From Primulina eburnea (lineage: Eukaryota; Streptophyta; Magnoliopsida; Lamiales; Gesneriaceae), in NCBI RefSeq assembly GCF_022965805.1, contig NC_133105.1, positions 32,794,709 through 32,858,708 on the forward strand: 64,000 nt of DNA. The letters are read 5' to 3'. Below the pieces are notes generated by a model. The model was not told the DNA's origin and searched no databases. It saw only the letters and a program-made list of their open reading frames with translations. Below, one piece after another: positions 22,916 through 32,333 of this stretch. Position numbers and translations under genes: made by a program. Every line of letters begins with the position of its first letter. Within the stretch, counting starts at the first letter, position 1.

Positions 22916-24710
22916 TATGGTTACGATTTTGTGTAGCAACTACAAGATATTATATTGAGATTGATTTCTAACCGCATAAGACCGAAAATTTGCAACGAAA
23001 CTCAAGGCTTGTTGGGGCGTTTTTCGGGCAGCATATTGCTGCCCGTTTCGGGCAGCTCGGGCTGCCCGAGGGGCTGCCCATTTCGGGCAGCAAGGGCAGC
23101 CCGAGGGGCTGCCCGAACAGCCCAACATTTTAAAATAAAAAAAAAATATTTTGGTAAGTTGGCCGGAATCCGGCGACGGAGCTCCGGCGACGGCGATGAC
23201 GGCTAGGGTTTCCAAAAGTGTTTTGGAATATCAAAGTGTCATGGACCTTGAGTTGTTGGGCCATTTGATGGCTAACATGTTTGTGAATTTTAAATGGGCC
23301 AAAATATTTTTGGTGAAAAATGAGTTTTTGGGCCCTTAAGTTTAAAATTACAAAAGTTGCAAATATCTTCTCATGAAATAAATAATTTAAGTTGGACTTT
23401 AATTATTTATAGTAAATGGTGATTTACAAGAAATTCGGTTATAAATAAATTAATTTGAAAGTAGACAAAGGTGTTTGTATACTTTGTTAATTTAGTTTAT
23501 AATCGTGGCGGTTAGTGATTGGATCAAGATATATAATATTGGATCAATTAATTATTGTGATAATTAATTGATGGTGTATGATATGTGATATTATGCATGA
23601 AGGATGATCAAAAGCCCAAGCCCAATTTGCTAGGTGTATGCTAGGATATTTTGTGTTGAATGATTGTAATAATTATCAATTTATAAAGTGGGCTTGGTTT
23701 ATGGCCCGTTCCCACCCCATGAGATGTATCCCTATTTGCCATGGATATTTATTTGTAAATATTAGTATAGTGGATGATCAAGATTGGAAGATGGTGGCCA
23801 TAATGATTATGAAGATCGAAGACATGTAAATATTGGAAGCTTATGTAATAGTTGCATTTGCATCCCGTGCATTTCCCTAGGATTGGACCTAGGCCCGTGT
23901 TTAGCTCACACGGTCCGTTAGTATTGGGGCGATTGATCATCCTTGTTTGTTTATTATTTATAATATATGCATGATATGTTATAAATAATGAGTATGTGCG
24001 TTATTATTGTGATAATAACAAAGTTGCATGAATCCGGCAAACATACGATCAAACATGGCGAGTTTTTAAAAATAAAATTAATGATGAGACCTTTTCAAAA
24101 CTAAAAACCCTCATTTTGAATAAGATTCAAAATTAATATCAACCCCGAAAAGGGGAATTATAAAATTGGTTATAATTTCCTTGTCTTCCATCGACAATGG
24201 GTGCATGATGAACGCTACCCGTACTCGGGGCTCGGCTCATATTATTGGGGGGGCCCTGGGTGCCGGAAAGCTGTGACATCCATTGACATGGTGATGTGAA
24301 CTACGTGGAACTCCCATGATCTCGGCTCATATTATTGAGGGAACTCATGGCGACCGTCCATTAAGGTTCAACATCGATGGGTAAGGCTTGACACGTAAAG
24401 ATGAACGACGTCATATTATTGGGTCCTAATCAAACGTGAGACAAAAGTTTACGTAGAGGGTTGCATTGTGATGCAATTGGAAACTACTTTTTAGGAATTG
24501 TGATTGGCTGATATTATTCGGGATCATAATTCGCTAATTGGACCTTACGTACCTACTAAGGAAAGGGGTTTCCCGTTTTCACTAGAGGGTAGTGAAAGAT
24601 GTCAAAACAGTGGGAGCAAATATTTATGAAGTAAAAGTCCAAACTTCATATCTTACTAAATATTTTAAAATAGTCATCAACATTTATCTATTTTTACTTT
24701 TCAGTACATA
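22916..24710 (+). other. Copia-4 5' leader
   Basis: About 1.8 kb without a convincing gene. A GC-rich block with strong hairpins lies at 23021-23130, including arms CGGGCAGCA/TGCTGCCCG with a 3-nt loop at 23025-23045. A 63-codon open frame is at 23638-23829, shared with Copia-2. Four ATATTATT motifs stand at 24239, 24329, 24413 and 24511. Motif spacing is kept in all better preserved copies. Confidence 0.75.
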
Positions 24711-25577
24711 TTGACGATGTCATCGATTCGCAATCCAATATCCGTAATACTCGACAAAAACATATTAACTGGACCTAATTACCTCACTTGGCTAAGAAAC
24801 CTAAAAATCGTCTTGAATTCGGAAAGGGTAGCATATACACTGACTGAGTCGCCCCCTGTTGAGGCTCCGACTGACTGCAATCCTGAGGAATTGCAGGCTT
24901 ACAAAGAATGGTGTGACCATGACTTGATAGCCAGGTGTTATATGCTGACTTCTATGAATGATGAGCTGCAGAGGCGTTTTGAGGATGCAAAGAATGCTGC
25001 TGACATTCATAAGCACCTCAAAGAGCTCTTTGGTGAGCAAACACGTCCTCTTAGGCATGCTACCGTCAAGGAGCTGATCACTTTACGCATGCAAGATGGG
25101 GCCTCGGTCCATGAGCATGGCCTAATGGTGATCGGGCTCGTGGACAAGCTCGTTGGCATGGATCTGATCTTGCTTTCAGAGTTGACCACCGACGTGCTGC
25201 TCTTATCGCTGCCTAGCTCATTTGATCCTTTTGTGGTGAACTTCAACATGAACAAGATTGAACCGACCCTTGAGGAGTTGGTGAATATGCTTGTTACGTT
25301 TGAATCCACCATCAAGAAAGAGAAGTTGGTTCTTTATGTTGGTTCTTCATCTGGTACGAAGATTGATCCACATGGGAATGGAAAGAAGCGTTCTTTCCAA
25401 CGTCCCAAGAAGAACGTGCCCTTGTTGAGGCAATCTCCGAATCTCGTTGTGGCAGCCACACCAGTTAAGGCTGACAAGACTGCTGATGAATGTCATCACT
25501 GCAAGAAGCATGGACATTCGAGGCGAAATTGCAAGGAATATCTGGCCCAGAAGAGTTCTGGAAACGGTATGTTCTAA
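24711..25577 (+). CDS. Copia-4 Gag (288 aa), intact open frame
   Basis: Structural protein that packages element RNA in cytoplasmic virus-like particles. Sequence MTMSSIRNP, capsid-type segment (LTWLRNLKIVLNSE at about 25-38), LSLPSSFDPFVVNF near 165-180, a basic stretch (KKRSFQRPKK) and a CCHC knuckle CHHCKKHGHSRRNC near 263-276. The true start may be the second Met (24717), which matches Copia-2. It ends at TAA where Copia-2 reads TAT (Tyr) and continues into protease, so one substitution turned a gag-pol frame into a gag-only frame. No stop interrupts gag itself. Confidence 0.85.
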   Translation: MTMSSIRNPISVILDKNILTGPNYLTWLRNLKIVLNSERVAYTLTESPPVEAPTDCNPEELQAYKEWCDHDLIARCYMLTSMNDELQRRFEDAKNAADIHKHLKELFGEQTRPLRHATVKELITLRMQDGASVHEHGLMVIGLVDKLVGMDLILLSELTTDVLLLSLPSSFDPFVVNFNMNKIEPTLEELVNMLVTFESTIKKEKLVLYVGSSSGTKIDPHGNGKKRSFQRPKKNVPLLRQSPNLVVAATPVKADKTADECHHCKKHGHSRRNCKEYLAQKSSGNGMF

Positions 25578-27944
25578 ATTGAAGTAAACATTTCAATTAA
25601 CTCTACTTCTTGGGTATTAGATACCGGTTATGACTCACATCTCTGTAATGGGTTACAGGTGATGGGAAGAAGTAGAATGCTTAAGGAAGGTGTGACCTTC
25701 TAGAGGATGGGCAATGGAGCAAGAGTTGCTGCCAAGGCTATTGAAGATGTTTACTTATTATTGAACAATAGTTTAAGTTAATTATATGAGATGTTTTGTT
25801 CGTACCTAATTTTGTAAAAACATTGTTTCCATTTCTATGTTGATAAAAATGGATATTCTTGTTTATTTTGCAAAGGTGTTTGCAACATTTACATGAATGA
25901 ATGTTTGATTGGTACTAATGAACTTGAAAACGATCTCTATAACTTAAATTAAAAGATATTCCACTAAATGTCCATTCAAAGGCATACACCATATGAGATA
26001 TGGATGGGTAAGCCTCCTAAGTATTCTTATCTTAGAATATGGGGTACCCTGCTTATGAAGCAGGTAGTGGGAGATAAATTGGATAATCGATCCATTTTAT
26101 ATTACTTTGTGGGACATCCAATGAATTCGATAGGATACTACTTCTATCATCCCCAAGAAACAAAAGTGTTTGTTTCTAGGAATGCGACCTTTTTGGAAAG
26201 GGAATTTCTATTGGATAGAAAAAGGGAGATGATAGAACTCGAAGAGGTTCGAGAGACACCCACAATTATAGAACCCACACCCGAAGAGCCAAGAGAGGAG
26301 ATACAAGCTCCTAGAAGATCCGAGAGAGTCTCGAGACCACCTATGAGGTATGGTCTGTTTCTTGAAGAGGGCCATGATGAGCCTAACCATGGATGTGATC
26401 CAAGGACCTTCAAGGAAGCGTTATCTGATGCCGATTCATCCAAATGGCTTGAAGCTATGGAATCTGAGATGAATTCCATGCATTCGAACCAAGTGTGAGA
26501 TCTTGTAGATCCACCTGAGGGAAAGGTTCCCATAGGGACTTGGGACGGATGGGAAGGTATTGCCCTTCAAGGCGCAATTGGTGGCAAAAGGATATACTCA
26601 AAGACAAGGAGTTGACTTTGAGGAAACCTTTTCACCAGTTGCAATGTTCAAGTCTATAAGGATATTGCTAGCCATAGCTGCATAGTATGACTATGAGATA
26701 TGGCAGATGGATGTCAAGACAGCCTTTCTTAATGGGGATATTAAGAAAGTGATTTACATGTCTCAACCTGAAGGGTTTACATCTGTCGGAAGTGAGCATA
26801 TGGTATGCAAACTTCAGAGATCTATTTATGGTCTAAAGCAGGCATCTAGGAGTTGGAACCTTAGATTCGCTGGTACAATCAAAGAGTTTGATTTACTAAG
26901 AATCCTGAGGAACCCTGTGTGTATAAGAAGGTCAGTGGGAGTGTTGTGACATTCCTGGTGCTTTATGTTGATGACATTATACTCATTGGGAATGATGTAG
27001 GAATGTTGCAATCAACTAAGATATGGTTAGTGAATAAGTTCTCGATGCAGGACTTGGGTGAAGCATCTTTTGTATTGAGAATACAGGTCTATTGAGATAG
27101 ATCGAGAAGATTGCTTGGTCTCACCCAGTCCACATACATTGATACCATCGTGAAGCAGTTCTCGATGGATGAGTCCAAGAGAGGACATCTACCAATGTGT
27201 CATGGCGTGTCCCTATCCAAGTCTGTCTCCCAAGACTGATGCAGAGATAGCGGCGATGACAAGCATTCCTTATGCATATGCGATTGGTAGCATCATGTAT
27301 GAGATGATATCTACACGTCCTGACGTGGCTTTCGCACTAAGTGTAGTGAGTAGATATCAATCGAACCCCGGTCTTCCACATTGGAAAGCTGTGAAAGACA
27401 TCCTCAAGTAGTTGAGAAGGACCAATAAATTGTTCTTGGTCTATGGGGTGGAGAACTGAAATTGGAAGGCTATACCGACTCTAGCTTCCAAAGCGATATC
27501 GATGACTCGAAGTCAACCTCTGGATTTGTATTCATGCTCAATGGTGCTGCTGTCTCTTGGAAGAGTTCCAAGCAAGACAATACTACGGATTCCAGAACAG
27601 AGGCCGAATACATTGCTGCATTAGATGCAGCAAGGGAGGCTGTTTGGATAAGGAATTTCGTCCAAGAGTTGGGCGTTATTCCTAATGGAGTTGTTCTTAT
27701 CCCGGTGTTGTGTGACAACACGGGAGCTTTAGCTCAAGCAAATGAGCCAAGGTCTCATCAGAAGTCCAAACAAGTATTGAGAAAGTACCACATCCTCGGA
27801 GAGATTGTGGAAAGAGAAGTGTCTATCGACAAAGTCGGCTCCGCAGACAATGTTGTTGATCCACTAGCTAAGCTTTTACCTGGACCATTATTCGAGATGC
27901 ATCGCGAATCAATGGGTTTGAAGCATACGGGTAGTTGGCTCTAG
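25578..27944 (+). pseudogene. Copia-4 pol remnant (protease, RT, RNase H; integrase core deleted)
   Basis: The protease keeps WVLDTGYDSH, with one cysteine of the usual DTGCGSH changed. Near 25965-25975 sequence jumps from the GAG-pre-integrase region to TPYEIWMGKPPKYSYL, removing the integrase catalytic core. RT has a stop after HSNQV (about 26496), a missing segment near 26530 and another stop before YDYEIWQMDV, but YVDD is still readable near 26966. RNase H is open at 27462-27944 (GYTDSSF, TEAEYIA, CDNTGA). It cannot give a working polyprotein. Confidence 0.85.
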
Positions 27945-27947
27945 TGC

Positions 27948-27958
27948 AAGTGGGAGAT
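27948..27958 (+). other. Copia-4 polypurine tract
   Basis: AAGTGGGAGAT directly before the 3' LTR; priming site for plus-strand DNA synthesis. The same tract precedes the Copia-6 3' LTR on the minus strand. Confidence 0.85.
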
Positions 27959-30115
27959 TGTTAGAGTAGGTGCCCGTCGAGCCAAGTGTTGGCCGAGTGT
28001 TCACAATGAAACTCTATGTATAAGCAATCTTTATTTTAGTAATATTTGAAATTATTACTTTGGCACATCTTTATCTGTATACCCATGCTAGTTGCATAGA
28101 TAAAGCCCTTGAATATACAAATGGTAGAAAGAATATGAGATGCTCATATGATGAGTATCATGAAACTCATATTTGTAATACTGTATATTCTAAACGGTTC
28201 CTAGTTGATTCAGCCGCCACTAAGAAGGATATAGGCCGCTCGAGTTCGAGACTAGTATCTGCGATGTGAGTACCATGTTTCATTGGTAGGGGACATTGTG
28301 ATGTCCGAACATGCAGATAGGTGCTCCTGGTAGAGTTCACTGAACAATCCTCCATTAAAGGATTTTCCAAGTGGTTCTCACTTATCGAGTGGAAACGTCC
28401 TGGTTTATGGTTGTACACCATTAGTCCTTATGACCCGGGACAACATTGAGACTCTATGTGCTAGCGTTTCACTTTGACTTGTTTACCGACTCTTATGGGG
28501 TCATCAGGTGGCAAGGTTGGGTGATCTGTCGAAACATATAGGAGTCGATGCATTGTAGTCGGGGATTCACCGTTTACCTTCGGGTATGGATATCCTATGT
28601 GTTATCATGTGTATGTAGGTTGAAATCTCTGGCCAGAGTATGGTGGTAATTATGAAAGGGGTTTCATAGATTACACCATCGATGCAACTACAACATGACA
28701 CATAGTATCGATTCATTGACAACTCTCGATAAACCAATGGTTGTCGAATCGATCGGGATATATGAGTTGAAGGGACCGTACTGTACGCTAACCATAATTG
28801 AATGGTTCTTGCAGGCACTATCATTTGATACCTAGGGAATCATGTAAGCGATGCTGCTAGGCGTTTAACATGGTTGGTTGGGTACTATCAGACTTGAGTT
28901 CTGACATTCTTTTTATCAAGGTGTTGATAAGTAAGAATGGAGCAATTGGGGTATGCTCGTATAAGGACATGTTTAGTCCGAATCACATGGAGATGTGAAC
29001 CCACGGCTAGTTGTATCAATGAACCATTGAGGGCCACACAAGTACTAGCTTTCTAGATCCCGTTGAGAAGTAAAAAATAGTTCAATGTGTTGAACGGCTT
29101 ATAAAGGAGTTTATAAGCGTAAGGAAAATTAGAAGTATGACTTCTATAAAGGAGAAAATAGTTCAATGTGTTGAACGACTTATAAATGAGTTTATAAGTG
29201 TAAAGAAAAATAGAAGTATGACTTCTATGAGAGAAATGTAAATTTTAGTTTATGGAAGTGTTCCTAAATTAAAATTGGCCAAGTGAATAATGTAATTGAA
29301 AATTGTGATTTTCATAAACATTATTATGGACTAAATTAAATTAATTCAAGTGTTGAATTAATTAAACACTAGTGGACCTAGTAGAGTCCAAATAATTAAA
29401 TTAATTCAAGTGTTGAATTAATTAAATAATATTGAGTCTTGAAGAGCTCAATTAAAATAATTATTTAACTAGTGGGACTTGGGTAAATTTAAGTAATGTT
29501 TAATTAGTCTCAAATATGTTTGAGATAATTAAAATTTAGTCCAAGGTTTTAATTTGATTAAAAACCATATAATATGCATGCATGGGAGGTGAAAGGTTGG
29601 GAGACTACTTTTTGTGTTTTCAAGGCATGGCATGCAACTTTTTGGAACAACTTTTCCCACAACCAAAAAAATGTCTCTCCTTCTCTCCTAGCATGAATAG
29701 TGGCCGAGTTACTATTCACTTTTTGTCTCCAAGTTTTTCTCTCAATTTTCTTCTTCAATTATTGAGGAAAGAAATCACTTCTCTTTGAAAAATCTTCTTA
29801 TTTTTCTAGTGCAAAATAAGAAGGGTTCTAGCTAGTTAGTGGTGGGCTTGATTGGAAGAAAGGAGTCCAAAAGAAAGGTGAAGCTTGTAGATTGTCTACC
29901 TTCAAGAGCTAAGGTGTTTACACCTTAGTTGGAGCCACAATCAATCTTTGAGATTGATAGGTACATTTCTTAACACACTATGAATGTCATTTTGTTTTTA
30001 TTGTATTTGCTACACATTATATGAGAGGTGGCCGAAATTTTTGCTAGAAAATATGATTTTCGAAATTTTTGTTGCTTCCGTTGCGCTTCCAGTCACCGTA
30101 ACCGATCCCCTTTCA
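27959..30115 (+). repeat. Copia-4 3' LTR (2157 bp)
   Basis: Same ends and same length as the 5' LTR, with about 20 scattered substitutions and no large gap seen by eye. It is followed by ATCCC. Confidence 0.95.
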
Positions 30116-30120
30116 ATCCC
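30116..30120 (+). repeat. Target-site duplication of Copia-4, right copy
   Basis: ATCCC, identical to 20740-20744. Confidence 0.95.
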
Positions 30121-31963
30121 GAAACCTGGAACAGATCGTGAGTGCTCTGAACCATGGTCAAGGGAGGTTTGAACACAGCTAGGACGAGGAGGAGAGTCGC
30201 TTGAGCGTTGGGAATGGGGTGATGATCGAGAGCACTACATGAGGGGCCAGGGGCTGTGTGAGTTGCGAGGGGCTGTAGGCCTGGTGCAGCTGCCTTTGGG
30301 TTGTAGGCTTGTGTCTAGTGAGTCCAGCAGGGTTCATTAGTGTCCCTAATGGTGCGCCATAAAGATCGGTTAAGTGCTGGAGAAGCTAGGACCAAAATAG
30401 GTAAGATATAAATTTATGTGGGTTTGGTTCGAAAGTTTATGTACGTGGCTTGTGCAGGAATTATGGGACTCATTTAAGCTTGGTTTAGAAGGTTCATTAG
30501 GGTCTTAATGGTGAGCCATAAAGGTAGGTTAAGTGCTGGAGAAGCTGGGACCAAAATATTTAAGAATTGGGGCCATGTGTCAGAAGATGATTACGCAAAG
30601 GAGGGGCCGAGAGATTTGTTCTTTTCCTGGAATATCAGCCAATGGTTTTTGGGTCTGATGTTATAATTTTAGGAGCATTACAGTGTTTTTAAGGTATGGT
30701 AAAAATTTGGGAAAGTTTTGGTTAAGTTTCGGTTCGATTCGGGTTAAAACCGGGACCTCGGTCCAAGTTTTAAAACGAATCGGTTAAGTTATATAATGTG
30801 CTCGAGTTTACGTCTAAGAATACTTTTAAATATGTTTTGGGACATTTTAAGGAGATCGGTAAGCTTCGGATCAATTTTAGAGGTTTAGGGGTAAAACGGT
30901 AATTTTTGGGTTTCCAGGGGCAAAATGGTCATTTTGCACCCGGGGTGAGATTTTGTCCTGCAGCGCCCTGAGCACAAATTTATGATATTTTAAATGTTTA
31001 TGCATCATGATCACGATTTAATATTTTATGGAGATATCCTTCGAATGCTTGGATTTAAGAAAAATTGCATTGGTGCGTGATTTTTATAAGTGATGAAAAT
31101 AGTAATGTTTTGAATGATGAGAATTAGTCGTGGCTATCAAAGCATATGTAAATATTTAATACGTATATGTAATTGCTGATGATGAGGCCTAGGCACAGTG
31201 GGTGGGTGATCCTTTCACTGATATCCGACAGCCCTCGGGTACCGCGGTTTTATGTATGTTGGATCCATCGTAAATGATGATGTACGATAGTCACCTATAA
31301 TGAACTAAATTCATTAATGATAAAGGATGGATGATGAATGATGAATGATGAACGATGAACGATAAATGATAAACGATATATGATGATTAATGATGAGCTG
31401 TTTTGACACGTCATGATTTTACACGACACGTTTATGTTACGTTTTTAAAATTCATGAAAGGTATATTGAGTATGGTATTTTTCACTGTTGTGTGCTATGT
31501 ATATGTATTTGCTATTAACAGTGCAGGTGTGTTGAGTCTTTAGACTCACTAGGCATGTGTGATGCAGGTGAGCTTAATGACGAGGGGACTAGAGGTGCTG
31601 AACTCTGAGTAGGCAGACCTGGTGTGATGACACAACCGAAGACCGCATGGTTTCCTCATATTTATGATTTCATGAATTTAGAGGATTTGAGGATTTTTGT
31701 ATACGCTGTTTTATTTCATTGATGAATGTTAAGATTTCTCTCGTTCAAGTTTTTGCTATAATTTTAATGGAAAATATTTATGATTATTTTTAATTGGTAT
31801 TTTTAGTAGGACTACATGCATGCAAGATTTTTAAATGCTTATTTTCAAGATGTGGTTTTCTTTTAAAAAATAAAATAAAAATATTTCCGAATTTTAAAAC
31901 GGTAGATGTTTCAAAAAATTTCTAGTACTTTTAAGAAAACGAATAAGCAGACGTTTCATATCA

Positions 31964-32332
31964 ATTTAGAACAAAGTTTTGAAAATCAGAAAATCGCACC
32001 CTTGGCCCAAACAATTTAAGCCCATTATCCAGCACAGTGCTCGAGACATTCCCGTGCAGCCGCTCGCGCGGCCCGTTCACTGCCCCATCATATCGGGCAG
32101 GTTGCGAGCAGCCTAGGCACACAGGGCGCGCAGCGTGCGGACGTGCGTGCGTGCGGACATTCCGCACGCCGCGTGCGCTGTACGGACACTCCGCACAGTG
32201 CGGGCGGCCGCTCCGCACAGATTTGTGCGCACAGTGCCCTGCCAAGAATAGTTCCAGCAAGCCCCTTTTTTTATTTCTGGAAAAATAAACTTTTTTATGG
32301 TGCATCAATTTTCTGAAAAATTTTCTTGTGTG
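31964..32332 (-). other. Copia-3 5' leader, second segment, with GC-rich block
   Basis: Continues the leader interrupted at 16056 and matches 4425-4737 of Copia-1. It holds a GC-rich block (about 32040-32240) with repeated TGCGGAC/GTCCGCA-like inverted motifs. No gene seen. Confidence 0.75.
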
Positions 32333-32333
32333 A

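Larger units (their letters stand above)
20745..30115 (+). mobile_element. Copia-4: complete-ended, non-autonomous Ty1/copia element (9371 bp)
   Basis: Both LTRs, PBS, polypurine tract and a perfect 5-bp duplication (ATCCC) are present. The LTRs are the same length (2157 bp) and differ at about 20 positions by eye (about 1%), so insertion is recent relative to the rest of the window. Gag is open, but pol has a nonsense codon at the gag/protease border, has lost the integrase core, and has further stops and deletions in RT. It was probably mobilised by enzymes supplied in trans, or broke just after insertion. It lies inside the family-beta gypsy solo LTR. Confidence 0.95.
19655..31913 (+). mobile_element. 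Gypsy solo LTR, family beta (about 2.9 kb without nested Copia-4)
   Basis: TGTAACG at 19655 to ACGGTAGATGTTTCA ending 31913, interrupted by Copia-4. The flanks ACAAA and AAAAA differ at one base, consistent with an aged target duplication. It is colinear with the Gypsy-H LTR read on the minus strand (57071-59654), which confirms both ends. It sits about 40 bp from the 3' end of the family-alpha solo LTR. It contains a GATGAAT-like heptamer repeat at about 31322-31395 and the palindrome GAGTCTTTAGACTC at 31534-31547. Confidence 0.8.
16057..31958 (+). mobile_element. Gypsy solo LTR, family alpha (about 3.64 kb without nested insertions)
   Basis: Starts TGTAACGCATTG and ends GCAGACGTTTCA, flanked by TATCA at 16052-16056 and 31959-31963. 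The visible LTR is 16057-19654 plus 31919-31958; the rest is nested DNA. It is homologous over its length to the solo LTR at 41239-44782. No internal gag-pol remains, so it fits LTR-LTR recombination. It has a G-rich tract at about 17060-17720, irregular repeats at about 18940-19230 and a GTCTTTAGACTCAC motif at 19331. Open frames in the G-rich tract look non-genic. Confidence 0.85.
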
